Origin: Agapetus fuscipes
Taxonomy: Eukaryota; Arthropoda; Insecta; Trichoptera; Glossosomatidae
Direction: 5' to 3'
NCBI GenBank assembly: GCA_951799405.1
Contig: OX637332.1
Span: 31,348,832-31,412,831, forward strand
DNA length: 64,000 nt
Shown here: piece by piece, positions 29,369-39,435 of the stretch
Position numbering within the stretch: position 1 is the stretch's first letter
Layout: each line of letters begins with the position of its first letter
Made by a program: the position numbers and the translations under genes
Notes under the pieces: model-generated
The model's database searches: none
Told to the model about the DNA's origin: nothing
Seen by the model: only the letters and a program-made list of their open reading frames with translations

Positions 29369-30403
29369 TTAAGCTCTCTTAAGGGGACCAAAAACTGTTC
29401 GATCCATTGGCTGAAAGATGTGAGTGCAGTGTGGGGGGAATGTCAGTAATATAACTCCATTCTCCCTGCAGAACTCAATGTTTTTTAAAGCCATGTGCGA
29501 TGAATGGTTATCCAAGAGCAATAATGTTCTGTGCTCTTTTGATGGTCTCACATGTTTCTTAAAGTGCTCCAGAAAAAAGGAGAAATCATCTTCTTGCATC
29601 CATCCAGACCCATTAGCAGTCCCTACTGATCCAAGAGGGCCATCCCGTATAAAATGTTCTTGAAACCTTTTATGTGGAAATATAAACATTGGCGGTATAT
29701 AATTACCTATTGCGTTACCAGCCAAATCCATCGTCACAAGAGTTCCCCGCTCTGCTGAGGTCATGGCACTGACCTGTTTTTCACCACGTCTTGCGATTAT
29801 CCTATCAGGTTTTTGGACAGTTGTTATTCCAGTCTCATCTACAATCCAAATATCTTTGGCATCAAGAACATACTTGCTCAAAACAGATTTATAACTATCA
29901 AAAAATATGCTCACGTTTGTCTTATTGAAGCTTGTCGCGCGAGCAATGCTCGTAGGCTGGGGTAACCTTAACGACAGGTTACGATGGCGCTTCATAAAAA
30001 GTTGGAGCCATACCTCCCCTGCCATTTCACGTTCGTCCCAGGACACAGGAAACTTCTTATTATGACGTTTTGCTAACTTGTAGGCCAATTATTCTCTTAC
30101 TTCCTTCGTTTTAAGCCCATAATTAGTGGCGGCACAAGTTAACAGGTCACATAATGTGTTTTCTTCTTCAGCCGTAAAGACTGTGGGACTGGAGTAGCCA
30201 ACAGAAGGTGGTATGTCAAGTTTTTTGGACTCAAAATCTTTTTTCTTTTTGATGTATCGCGAAAGCGACATAAAATTTAAATTATATGAGGATGCAGCAA
30301 TTCTTAGACTTTGTCCCCTTGATGTTACTTCTTCATATGCCAGTTCATAAATCTTCTTACTAGCCATGCCTCTATCAGTCGTTCTCACATATATATTTGG
30401 CAT
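29369..30403 (-). pseudogene. Pogo-type (CENP-B/Tigger-like) transposase, one nonsense codon
   Basis: The frame starts at ATG 30403 (MPNIYVRTTDRGMASKKIYE), where TTTTGTTTTAG just upstream could be a splice acceptor. An N-terminal helix-turn-helix region (YEEVTSRGQSLRIAASSYNL) is followed by the in-frame TAA at 30091-30089. The frame resumes at once with LAYKLAKRHNKKFPVSWDER, and the DDE_1 domain is clear. DETG gives the first Asp, LLLDNHSSH the second, and PPHCTHIFQPMD the third, with 35 residues between the last two, as expected of pogo DD(35)D. The stop at 29371, right after FGPLKRA, removes the usual C-terminal tail. All three catalytic residues are intact, so the element died recently. 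Confidence 0.92.
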
Positions 30404-30473
30404 TCTAAAACAAAAACACAGCATAAGTTAGGATATAAAGCGTAATATTTTATTATCATGCACAATAAAATAT

Positions 30474-30510
30474 CTAGGAGAGTTGTGACAGGCTGTCACA
30501 ACTCTCCTAG
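30474..30510. repeat. Palindrome of two TTGTGACA sites, right side of the pogo element
   Basis: The perfect 17-bp arms CTAGGAGAGTTGTGACA and TGTCACAACTCTCCTAG are separated by GGC. Each arm equals the single site at 29158-29174. It lies just upstream of the transposase start, so it could also act in transcriptional control. Confidence 0.85.
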
Positions 30511-31005
30511 ATGCAAAAATCATGATTCATTCAAATAAATAACCTTAAAACTTTAAAACACATGGCAAATAATAATAAAATAGTACATTATTATGAAAGC
30601 TGAATTGTTAAGGTATAATAGAACCAATTTCAAAAAATCAATAACTTAATATGTTAGGATTAATAGACTATTGAAATTTTGATTAAAAACTTACTTTTGA
30701 TGATATTTTTCCCACTGATGATGCACAGACACAACCACTCACCACGCATCGCTGGCGCTTACTGGACGTAGTGACACGTCAAACTATAATAATTACGCAT
30801 TGTTGCCAACTCGCTAGCAGCCATAGGTTTCGAGGAATCGACTGTGTCACAACTCACCTCTGTCACAACCCTCCTCGGTCTCCCCTACGGTTGAGTCCGG
30901 AATATCAAGCGCAGATCATCGTGTAATGTTGCAGCTTTGACCGTGCACATTTCGATCACATGAAATTCTCTTCGTGAAGAGTTGGCCAGGGGTAGTGTGG
31001 TCTAT

Positions 31006-31256
31006 ATCTATAATCTATAACCTAAGTTGCAAGGATATATTCATTCAAAGCTCTCAGATGTATGCCCACAAACAAACACGTGTAGTTCGCGCTTACAAAT
31101 GCTGATTGTGTACTTACAAATAAAATTCAAACCTCAAATGAACATAAGCCCTGCAACTCTTGCCGACATTCCCTGAAACAGGGGTGACATTGGCAAAGTG
31201 AACCATTTTTTACAGTATGGGTGGTCAGCCTCATACCAACCTATAAGTCAAGGAAT
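31006..31256 (-). repeat. T-module, young full-length copy
   Basis: Runs from TTCCTTGACTTATAGG (right edge) to TTGCAACTTAGGTTATAGAT. It is almost identical to 40558-40806, with only a handful of differences. Confidence 0.92.
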
Positions 31257-31365
31257 GGCATTATTGTTCATCAATGAAATAATAATTGTTTATGCGCGTT
31301 GTATGTAAACGGATATTTTGGCATTGTTTATTCAGTTTTATAAATGATCGTTTTTGTGGTCTATA

Positions 31366-31614
31366 GTGTATAATCTAATATTACATTTCAGATTCATATT
31401 ACATGCATTTCCACAAGCAGACATGTCTAAATACGCGTTTACATATACCGCATGTGGACTTACAGAATAAAGACCCAAATCTCAAATGAACGTAATCCTT
31501 GCAACCCTTCCCGACCTTACCTGGAACAGGGGTGACATTGGCAAAGTGATTAATGTTTTATAGTATGGGTAGTTAGCCTCATACCAACCTATAAGTCAAA
31601 GAACAAAAATTATA
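31366..31614 (-). repeat. T-module, diverged, full length
   Basis: Right edge TTTGACTTATAGG at about 31600. It carries many substitutions compared with the copy at 31006, so the two neighbours inserted at different times. Confidence 0.85.
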
Positions 31615-31892
31615 CAATAGTTTTTTATGCCACTGCCTAGTAATGATAGTCTTTGTAACACGAGTGCTAGTTTGTGCCATGAGGCGCAGCCGAATGGCAC
31701 AATAGAAATCACGAGTGTTACAAAGGCTAATTACGTGCAGTGGCATACAATACTTTTTCTACGACCATGAAAGAATGATCAAAATAGCGAATAATAGTCA
31801 TTATAATGTACTCGTTCATTTGAAGTAATTAAAACCTTACCTTTGTCAAAACGAGTGATTTATCATTCCCTTCGATTATCTAATCTTACCTT

Positions 31893-32085
31893 AGTTGTAA
31901 AGATAAATTATATTTAGGTTTCATATTGTATTTATGCCCACAAGCCGACACATCTATAAGGTCGCGCTTTTACATCCTGCATTCAAACCCAAAACTCAAA
32001 TAAACATATGCCCTGCAGTTGTATTGGCAGGTGAACCAAGTTTGTACAGCATAGGTGATCAACCTCATACCCACCTGTTAACCAA
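31893..32085 (-). repeat. Decayed T-module inside the ~1-kb element
   Basis: Keeps GCAGGTGAACCAAGTTTGTA, GGTGATCAACCTCATACCCA and the ACATCCTGCATTC core, with the CAATGTCACCCCTG block deleted. The same deletion is present in the partner at 46128-46362. Confidence 0.8.
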
Positions 32086-32473
32086 GTAACTTTTTGAGTT
32101 AGTTTATTTTTTGCGGTGAAAATTTTTGTATTGTTTTCTTTCAAGCCTTTTATTTTCCTTTAAAAAAAGGAAAGCTTTATTAGGAGCATTCCGATAAATA
32201 AATTCGATAAATTTTAGCACTATTAACAATTTTTATTTGACTCTACACATAATATATATTTATTTTCATCTGAACAGTGCTGGAAGTCTCATCACCACGG
32301 TAATTCCTACCTACCGAATTTCAGTAATATTGTATGAAGCCTAATCAGCTGATCGCTTGCGGCCATCTTGGATTGACAGGTCTTTATACCCCCATACAAG
32401 GTTGACATTCGAAATTAAAAAATGGTTCCAATTCTGACAATGCGCATGCGCACATTTTCATTTCAACACGGTT

Positions 32474-32506
32474 ACCCGTTGCGTAATGTTACATTACGCA
32501 ACGGGT
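32474..32506. repeat. Near-terminal palindrome of the ~1-kb element
   Basis: ACCCGTTGCGTAATGT, a single T, and ACATTACGCAACGGGT form perfect 16-bp arms. The partner at about 45708-45740 keeps the fold despite base changes (GCATAATG/CATTATGC). Confidence 0.88.
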
Positions 32507-32579
32507 GTAGAAATGTATGTCATTGTGATTGTGTTAGCCGTTTTGTAATTAGTAAATTACCAAATGGGAGTAGAAAAAA

Positions 32580-33156
32580 TATAAAATACATCAACTTATT
32601 ACAAATCAATATGAATCTATAAAAATATGTAAATTAAAAACTTGCATACGTGAAAAATACGTAAATGTTTATTTTTATTTTCTAAATATTGATTAAAATT
32701 TCAAAGTTAAACAAATCAAATATCAAAATATTTATTTTCCAGGAAAAGTAATTCGTTTTCTCAAAGTAAGCTACTTTACTCAAAGAAAACATTGTATTTG
32801 AAAGCTTATTGAACGATAAAGGTATTCTATGATAGTATTACCATGATTTTTAATATTCGTCGTTTCTGTCACAATCGGTAGATTTTTTTATTATAAAGGT
32901 AAGAAAAATGCGCATGAATTGTTTGAGAATTATACACGACTGTTTTATTTGACACATTACTAATCTGCTTAGATAGATGCTAACAAAGTAAAACAATATC
33001 TAAGATGATTTTCAGCCTCAAGTTAAGAAAAATACAATTGAAAGATTTCTGTGACAATCTTTTTACTGTAAAAGATTCGAAAGCTTTCTCAATTTGTTTT
33101 ACAGAGCTTATATCGATTATTGCTAATGAGTTTATCTGGTCTGGATGTTTGTTTAC
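32580..33156. other. No recognised feature
   Basis: AT-rich. It would be intronic if the candidate exon at 33157 is real. Confidence 0.45.
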
Positions 33157-33289
33157 CTTGGGTTAGTTCAGGCGCGGTCATCGATCGGCACGCTTGATGG
33201 ACGACGTCGGATTCTTGTCGGTCGAAAGCAGCGCCACTGAGACCGGAAAATAACAGGATGCCCATCAAATGCCATCGATAACAAGACAT
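33157..33289 (-). CDS. Candidate first coding exon of a secreted protein
   Basis: On the minus strand an ATG at 33289 opens MSCYRWHLMGILLFSGLSGA, then AFDRQESDVVHQACRSMTAP and ELTQ. It ends at a good splice donor (CCCAAG/GTAAAC, exon end 33157, phase 1). The first ~21 residues look like a signal peptide with a hydrophobic core MGILLFSGLSGAA. Local G+C is higher than in flanking DNA, and no repeat family covers it. No domain is recognisable in 44 residues and I found no matching downstream exon, so the product is unknown and the call is tentative. Confidence 0.35.
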
Positions 33290-33365
33290 AGAGACGCTAA
33301 TGCAAGATGAACAAACGCGCAATCGCAGTTGCAATTAGGAGCAAACAAACAGCAAGTATTTCAGC

Positions 33366-33702
33366 AAAAAAAAAAAAACGCAACTAAGCTACACATATAG
33401 TGTAACTTCTTGCCGCGTTATCCCCGAAGGGGTCGTATGTGGCGAGTTGAACCTATTTATTTTAACAGATAAGGGGGCCGGCCTTACGCCAACCACTTCA
33501 GTTGAAGTGGGAACTTCCCAGCTCCCGAGGGGGCTGGTACTCATTTCTTGTAAAGGCTGAGTAAACCTCGCCGGTATTTATATTATGGGGTTCGAAATAC
33601 ACACCGAAATAGGAAATCATTTCTGACACCCTCCTCGGTGGGATTCGAACCCGAGCTCACGGGGTAGAATGCAAGCACTCTACCAACTGAGCTATGGACA
33701 AT
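33366..33702 (-). repeat. SINE-B, complete, with 12-bp target-site duplication
   Basis: On the minus strand it starts TTGTCCATAGCTCAGTTGGT (box A), with box B GGGTTCGAATCCCACCGAGG. The body GAAATGATTTCCTATTTCGG, TACTCAGCCTTTACAAGAAA and CGGGGATAACGCGGCAAGAA follows, and it ends TAGTTGCG plus a T-run (minus strand). AAGTATTTCAGC occurs exactly at 33354-33365 and 33703-33714. This proves integration by target-primed reverse transcription and fixes the element's true ends (337 bp). Confidence 0.95.
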
Positions 33703-33892
33703 AAGTATTTCAGCGACGAACAATATTTACAAAATAACATAAAAAAGGAAATGGATCTGAGTAAAATTGCCAAGATTGAGATATACTGCGCAGGTTATGG
33801 AAATACTAGGTTGTCGAGTTCTGAAATTTCTTCTGATAGGATGCTCAGGTGAAAGGAGACTGATGGAGAGCCCAGACTGCTGTGGGGAGGAT

Positions 33893-34330
33893 GTAAGGAT
33901 GATAATGATGACTTGATGAATTTTTTTGGAGTGTCGTTTGTTTGTGTAAACGATGCTTCCTTTCCTTGACATATAAGTATATGAAGCTGACCACCCATAG
34001 TGTAAAAAATGGTTCACTTTGCCAATGTCAGGTAAGTCGTTAAGTCGGCAAGAGTTGCAGGGCTTATGTTCATTTGAGATTGGGTTTTTTATATTGAAGG
34101 TCCACATGCGGCATGTGTGAGCGCAAAATTATGCGTGTCTGCTTGTGGGAATGCATTTAATATGAATCTCAAATGATACATATCTTTGCAACTTAGATTT
34201 AGATGGCAAAAATTTGTTTGTCTTCTGTACATTTCGGAACTTTCCATAGTCCTTTTTTCTCATTTGATGAGACAGTTTCAGGCCAGAAGACGATCAAATG
34301 CAAATGCACGCTCTCTGAACAAAGTTTGTA
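33893..34330 (-). repeat. CR1-like LINE 3' end, split by a T-module
   Basis: The minus-strand GAACTTTCCATGGTCC-type sequence at about 34200-34330 continues at 33955-33905 with CATCGTTTACACAAACAAAC, CACTCCAAAAAAATTCATCA and AGTCATCATTATCATCC. Both match 2776-2977. The intervening 33962-34204 is a separate plus-strand T-module. Confidence 0.7.
33962..34204 (+). repeat. T-module inserted in a CR1-like LINE tail
   Basis: Starts TTCCTTGACATATAAG and ends TTTGCAACTTAGATTTAGAT. It interrupts the sequence AACGATGC...GGCAAAAATTTG, which is continuous in the related copy near 2857-2885. Confidence 0.88.
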
Positions 34331-35321
34331 ACGTTTCTTAGTGGTTCTTCAATCTGTGAATTGACTCCAGTTTCTGCTCAACTCAGTGTTGGGATTTTTT
34401 TGCAGTGGGCGACAAGTTGGATACGTTGCTAAGCAATTTCTCCAGATGGTAAGAAGTAAGATGGCTGCAAGGGACAAGAGAATTATGAGGCTCAGCATTT
34501 AGGAGACCAAAGCTCGATTATGGTAGTTGCACTATTTGACAGAGAGTTCTGCCTTTTTAAATAGATGAAGAGTATAATCGTGCCCCTTCAAGGATAATGC
34601 AGAAAAAAGATTCATACAATGTGAAGCTAAGATGTGTTAAAAGTTAAACCAATGAGTCTTAAGTTAGTCAATAAAAGAGATTTTATAGACCCCAAATAAT
34701 TCTAATTAAACACGGTTTTATTTCCACTCGATCTATTCATTTTATTTTAATTAATATTCACAAACTTTCTAAGAAAGATGGTCGAGAGATCAAAAACAGT
34801 ATTGTAAATTTTTTAAAATTAAATGAATTAATCGAGTGACAATAAAATAGTGTTATATTATACTTTGTTTTTGTTTCATAAAATTTAGTAGAAATCAAAA
34901 ATGAATTATCACAGTGTTAATACACATGCCATACAAAATATAAAGAGATTTTTCTTATTTTTATTTTAGTATGTGCAATGTTTGTTTCACTTTTAGTGGT
35001 TGTTGTTAGACTTTGGTTTCCTGAGGAGGTGGGCGGGTTGGCAGGCTTTTAATTCTTGGGCGGGGAGTGGAGTGCACTCGGTAAGTTACCGAGTGCTCCG
35101 TAAGGAAGGTGCCAGGGTCAATAGGGGGCTGCAGAAATAATACACGGACACTTACAAGATGAACCCCAAGCTCGCTTGCCAAGACTAACAAACAAAAAAA
35201 ACAGGTGAAATATATACAACACGTAAAAGGGTTATTCTCGTCTTTTGAGAAGATCTATTGTTAATGTCACTACGTATATAATAAAATACAAAATATGAGG
35301 TTCTTCTATTATGTATGGTCT
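34331..35321. other. Unassigned; short palindrome at 35074-35096
   Basis: GCACTCGGTAA, G, TTACCGAGTGC is a perfect 11-bp-arm palindrome at 35074-35096. A 61-codon minus frame (35191-35006), PPIDPGTFLTEHSVTYRV in part, follows an acceptor-like TATTATTTCTGCAG, but I cannot support an exon. The rest shows no feature. Confidence 0.4.
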
Positions 35322-36045
35322 TGATTCTAAGTTGCAAATATATATTTGCATTTTTAATTTACATTTATTGCACGCATGTGTAAGTGCGCATTTTCACAAA
35401 TCGGCAAATATTATCGTATTTTACACTTTTTTTCAGTAAGACATACACTAATAGCTTTTGCCGAAAAAAAGCTATAGACCACAAAATTGTGTGAGTGCAA
35501 GTGCACTCTGATGGATAGATTGCGTAAAAAACTTGAAAGTCCCCACTCGCTGTTCTGACTCTGTTTAATATTTTTGATAGCTTCACTGGTACTCATATAG
35601 TTTTTTTTTTAAATGAAAACGTATTTTTTGAAATAAAGTATTTTGAATGCTGTATGACGTTCAAAAATGTCTTAAACACCATTCCATAGTTTTTCATGAT
35701 AATTTATGCACCCTGTGTATGCACTCGGAAAGTGCGCGATCGTCTCGAGACTGTTTTACATTTTGAAATTTCCCTCTACCTGTCTGAAAGCGTTAAACGG
35801 ACAGTGTGTATGGCGCTTTTTACCTTTCCTGAAGAACGTAAAATAGTAACTCTACGTACGTGGGACATTCAGCTTATGTCTCCGCATGCAGAGTGATCCG
35901 TCCCTACCAGACACTTTGTCGATAAATATTTGTTAAAAATACTTTTTAACATAAGTCCATAATATCATAGATTGTTCCAGAACCGCAGAAGGTAGCCACA
36001 TTATGTACTTACATTTTTGTTTTTTAAAATAATTCTTTGAATAAG
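35322..36045. other. Degenerate T-module remnant, then unassigned sequence
   Basis: CTAAGTTGCAAATATATATT and CATGTGTAAGTGCGC at 35330-35395 are an old minus-strand T-module 3' half. From 35400 to 36045 only short frames (60-73 codons) without domains are present. Confidence 0.45.
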
Positions 36046-36480
36046 TCAAATAATGCATTGTCAATGTGACCTAGTATAATTGTATTTTTCTAAAATAATG
36101 CTTTATAAAGAAATAATGTATAAGATGGAATGTGCTGATAAGATATTTCACGAATTATTACATTTTGTAAAACATTGCAAGGAACAATCTAGATTTATGT
36201 AATTATCAATTAATTGAATTTGTCAAATAATGCATTGTCAGTGAGATCTAGTATTAATTGATTTTCTAAATAATGCTTTGTAAAGAAATAATGTATAACA
36301 GTGTTTTTCAACCTTTTTCATGACGCGAATCCCCTACAGAGGCTCCGCGACCCCCCAGGGGGTCGCGACCCACAGGTTGAAAAACGCTGACGTATAAGAT
36401 GGAATGTGCTGATGAGATATTTTAAGAGCTATTGTAAAATGTGAAACATTGCAGGAAATTTCTAGATTTATAATATAATT
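36046..36480. repeat. Two-copy tandem duplication (~175-bp unit)
   Basis: GTCAAATAATGCATTGTCA begins each unit (36045 and 36222). Both continue with CTAGTAT, AATAATGCTTT, AAAGAAATAATGTATAA, GATGGAATGTGCTGAT and GAGATATTT/AAGATATTT. The second unit is split by a 91-bp MITE. Confidence 0.9.
36299..36389. mobile_element. 91-bp hAT MITE with paralogous empty site
   Basis: The ends CAGTGTTTTTCAACCT and AGGTTGAAAAACGCTG are 16-bp inverted repeats with one mismatch. The interior GGGGGTCGCGACCC/GCGACCCCCC strengthens the fold. The flanks ATGTATAA (36291-36298) and ACGTATAA (36390-36397) are the 8-bp duplication with one change. The first tandem unit reads ATGTATAAGATGGAATG at the same place without the insert. 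Confidence 0.95.
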
Positions 36481-37354
36481 ATTGTGGTCGCCTAAAAAGG
36501 AAAAAGTATATATCATTTTGCACTATAAAAGGATGAATCAATGACTGAATAAATCAGTATCATTTGACCATTGATCATCGGAGTTTTACTCCCTTGAATC
36601 AGAGCTGGTGCTCCGGCGCACAACTGAGCGAGTCTCGAGTAAGCCTAAGTTGGTGTCGTCAAATTCAATATTCAACTTTAATATCTCAACCTACCGTAGC
36701 TTTCTCCCATTCCTAAGTACTAACGATGGCTACAATCAAACTTTAATTTGAATTTTAAACCTCAATATCAAACTTAAATGGGTTTTTACCATATATTGCC
36801 TACCTATTAGGCGCATGTGAGATGCACGCTCCTGTTCTTAAGACAATTAAATTAAAAGGTCATCTTAAATCAAATGGAATATATGTAAGCTTAACTAGCA
36901 CTTAGTAGACGAGTTCCTTCCTTCAGTGTACACAATCTCGGCATTCTTTTCCTTGCTTCTTTTTACGTTCCATGCATTGTTTAAAATTTAAAAGAACAAA
37001 ACAACATCCGAATGCATATGCATTGTGCTTTAATAAAATTTAAAAAAAGACGCTCCTTCCCCCCAGATGAAAAATAATATTTCATTATACTCGGGCATCT
37101 TTTACATTACAGCGCGGCATTCAGTGTGGTGAAAAATGTTTTCAGCTTTATTATTAGACCGAGGCTCTCCGGCTCTTAGCGAGTTGCCTTTGTCCCTAAG
37201 ACGCCGCGCACCGAGTGCCCACTACATAGCGGGGAGCCCTTCGTTTTTTCCCCTCTTGAGAAATGCTCTCGCTTTGTTGTGCTGGCAATAATTTGTAGGC
37301 GATCTGGGGTTGACCGCGGATCGCAGGAGTTTTCCCGCTTCCGAGGCCTATATC
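36481..37354. other. Unassigned; promoter-like words only
   Basis: CACTATAAAAGGATGAATC (36521) and GACTGAATAAATCAG nearby resemble LTR promoter and poly(A) signals, but no paired LTR is seen. A GC-richer block at 37150-37340 has no frame that I recognise. Confidence 0.4.
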
Positions 37355-38014
37355 CAGGCCCGAATTAACCCCTCTGGGGGCCCTGGTGCGGGGAAAAGCT
37401 CATGGCCCCCTTATAGGCCCCCCCCCTGCGAAAATTACCTCCCCCCCTCCCTCACCTATTTTTTTATTAAAACACGAAATATTAATATATTTTCCGCAAA
37501 AATATGCCTATATTTTATTTATCACAGATTCTTTAGTCCCTTGGTAACGTATGTCTTAGAAGACTTAAGCCCCAAAGATATTCTTGTTGTGATGCATTTT
37601 AATCTATAATCTAAGTTGCAAGGATATATTAACATTTGAAGCTCTCAAATGCATGCCCACAAACATGAACGTGTAGTTCGCGCTTACAAATGCTGAATGT
37701 GTACTAACAAATAAAATCCAAATCTCAAATGAACATAAGCCCTACAACTTCTGCCGACCTTCTCTGACACAGGGGTGACACTGGCAAAGTGAACCATCTT
37801 TTACAGTATGGGTGGTCAGCCTCATACCAACCTATAAGTCAAGGAATCAATTTCAATTAAGTCTTTAATCGATAGCCATTTGGTCACAAATGCCCGCATA
37901 GACCTAAGCACTAAGAAAATATACTCTTTTGTTTGTTTTTGGCCCTTTCGGGCCCCCTGTGCTTGAGGGCCCTGGGTCAGTCGCACCGCTCGAACCACCC
38001 TTAATCCGGGCCTG
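37355..38014. mobile_element. hAT-like non-autonomous element, with nested T-module
   Basis: The ends CAGGCCCGAATTAACC (37355) and GGGTGG-type complement ...CCCTTAATCCGGGCCTG (38014) form an imperfect inverted repeat. GGGGGCCCTGGTGCGG and GGGCCCTGGGTCAG lie just inside. The flanks CCTATATC (37347-37354) and CCTGTACC (38015-38022) agree at 6 of 8 positions. There is no transposase. Confidence 0.75.
37605..37852 (-). repeat. T-module nested in the hAT-like element
   Basis: Full-length minus copy with TTCCTTGACTTATAGG at its right edge (37837-37852). It is of the ATAGATT subtype. Confidence 0.9.
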
Positions 38015-38633
38015 CCTGTACCCCAAGTTTAAAACTCAAACTCAAGTATAAGGTTTTACCAAAGTATGTACTGAATAACGGAGCGCTGTTTTGTTTTCAA
38101 TACATTTTGTTGTAAACGCTGTGGTAAGGCACTGTTTTAATTTATATACATTACTTGGTAAACACTACGATTGAGTTTAAAGCCCAAATTGTATACTTGA
38201 GATACTTTACCTAAAATGTAAAATTTTACGTGTGAACTAAAATAAAGCGTCTTAACAGATAATGTACCAAAGGTAGCGGCGCTTTTTATAGTTTCATACA
38301 TAATTTGATAAACGCTGCGGGTTAGTTTAAGAGTAATGTTGTATACTTTCGGTGCTGGTAGGTTTTGTGTTCAAAGGCCTCGTATCCCTGCCAGGTAAGG
38401 TGAGAGTTCAAAGAAATAGAGAGTCGAAGAATAGTGATTAAAAAATGTAACAATGCCTTTGAGTGAAATAAAAAAATGTATTTGTATAATATTGTAATGT
38501 TTAGTGGTGAAATGCATGAAGTGTCGTGAAACGAGAGAGCCAAGGAAGATGCAAGTGAATATATTTGAAGTTTTTAGAATTGGCAAGACGAATGCTTTTA
38601 TTTGATGAATGTTACTTTGTAAACAATCTATAC
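38015..38633. other. No recognised feature
   Basis: AT-rich, with overlapping 71-73-codon minus frames that have no domain. GCGCTGTT and GCGCTTTTTATAG occur without flanking repeat sequence. Confidence 0.45.
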
Positions 38634-39125
38634 AATCTAATCTAATCTAAGTTGCAAATATATGTTACATTGGAGATTAACATTACATGCATTTTCACAA
38701 GCAGACACGTACAAGTTCGCGCTTGCACATGCCGCATGTGAACCTACAACATAAAAACCAAATCTCAAATGGACAGGCACCTTGCAACTCTTGCCGTCCT
38801 TCCCTGAAACAGGGGTGACATTGGCAAAGTGAACCATTTTAGCAGCATGGGTGGTCAGCCGCATACCAACCTATAAGTTAAGGAACATATACGACAAATT
38901 ACATTTTTAAATCAATAATTAATAATATGTATGGACATCAAAACTAACACAGAAAACAAATTCCAATTTAATAAATCCTAGCTGCCAACATTGTAATGTT
39001 GGCGGATAGGGCTAGAAATGGCGGTTGATTTGTAGATCAACCGCCATTTCTTTCTGTCCTTACATACTTCTTTCATTTCCTCCAGAGTCATAACCTTCTT
39101 CATACAGGCTCTTCTTTTATTTAAT
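38634..39125 (-). mobile_element. RTE-like LINE 3' end with rearranged stop region
   Basis: The T-module occupies 38634-38884 and its UTR 38885-38984. The last ~25 codons lie at 39050-39125 (TATGACTCTGGAGGAAATGA on the minus strand). Between them, 39015-39029 (GAAATGGCGGTTGAT) and 39036-39050 are exact inverted copies around TTGTAG, and the stop-codon region appears once inverted and once direct. Confidence 0.88.
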
Positions 39126-39232
39126 ATTTTTTTTATTAATAATGATTTATTTCATCGTTAACACAGTTACAGTATAGTCATACTACAAGCAAATAAATAT
39201 TGTTATTTCTAATACTAGCTCTTCTTTATACA
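39121..39232. other. Possible ~100-bp insertion in the LINE fragment
   Basis: GGCTCTTCTTTTATTT (39108-39123) and AGCTCTTCTTTATAC (39226-39240) look like a target duplication around TTATTAATAATGATTTATTT and following sequence. The inserted segment itself is unassigned. Confidence 0.4.
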
Positions 39233-39361
39233 AGTAATACCTTATTTATGTGTACTTTTATGTATTTATTATTAATATTTTAAGAAAAATAATTTATTGT
39301 TAGTATATTATATGACGTCATAGTGGCTTTTGGAATCCATTTTTTAATTAAATTTGCATGA

Positions 39362-39435
39362 CGTCACATAGACCCCTAAGAATCTTTAGAATCTAGGGAG
39401 TGTCCCGCACAGGATTTCTTAAAAAAAAAAAAAAC
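39362..39435 (+). repeat. Module C fragment
   Basis: ACATAGACCCCTAAGAATCT, AGGGAGTGTCCCGCACAGGA, then TTTCTT and an A12 run. Confidence 0.8.

Larger units (their letters stand above)
28705..30885 (-). mobile_element. Complete pogo-type DNA transposon (2.18 kb)
   Basis: The terminal inverted repeats GGGAGACCGAGGAGGGTTGT (28705 onward, 24 bp to TTGTGACA) and TGTCACAACCCTCCTCGGTC (30861-30885, one extra C) are bounded by TA at 28703-28704 and 30886-30887. This is the expected Tc1/mariner/pogo target duplication. It encloses one DDD transposase gene on the minus strand. Both ends carry extra copies of the TTGTGACA word. The structure is complete, but the gene has an in-frame stop. Confidence 0.93.
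31616..32579 (+). mobile_element. ~1-kb palindrome-ended element, copy 1
   Basis: Homologous, in inverted orientation, to 45635-46619 over its whole length, with shared edges at AATAGTTTTTTATGCCACTG and ATGGGAGTAGAAAAAA. The left 130 bp fold into a long imperfect hairpin: TATGCCACTGC pairs with GCAGTGGCATA near 31747. The right end holds two further palindromes. A decayed T-module (31893-32085) sits inside at the same point in both copies. There is no coding capacity and the superfamily is unassigned. Confidence 0.85.
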
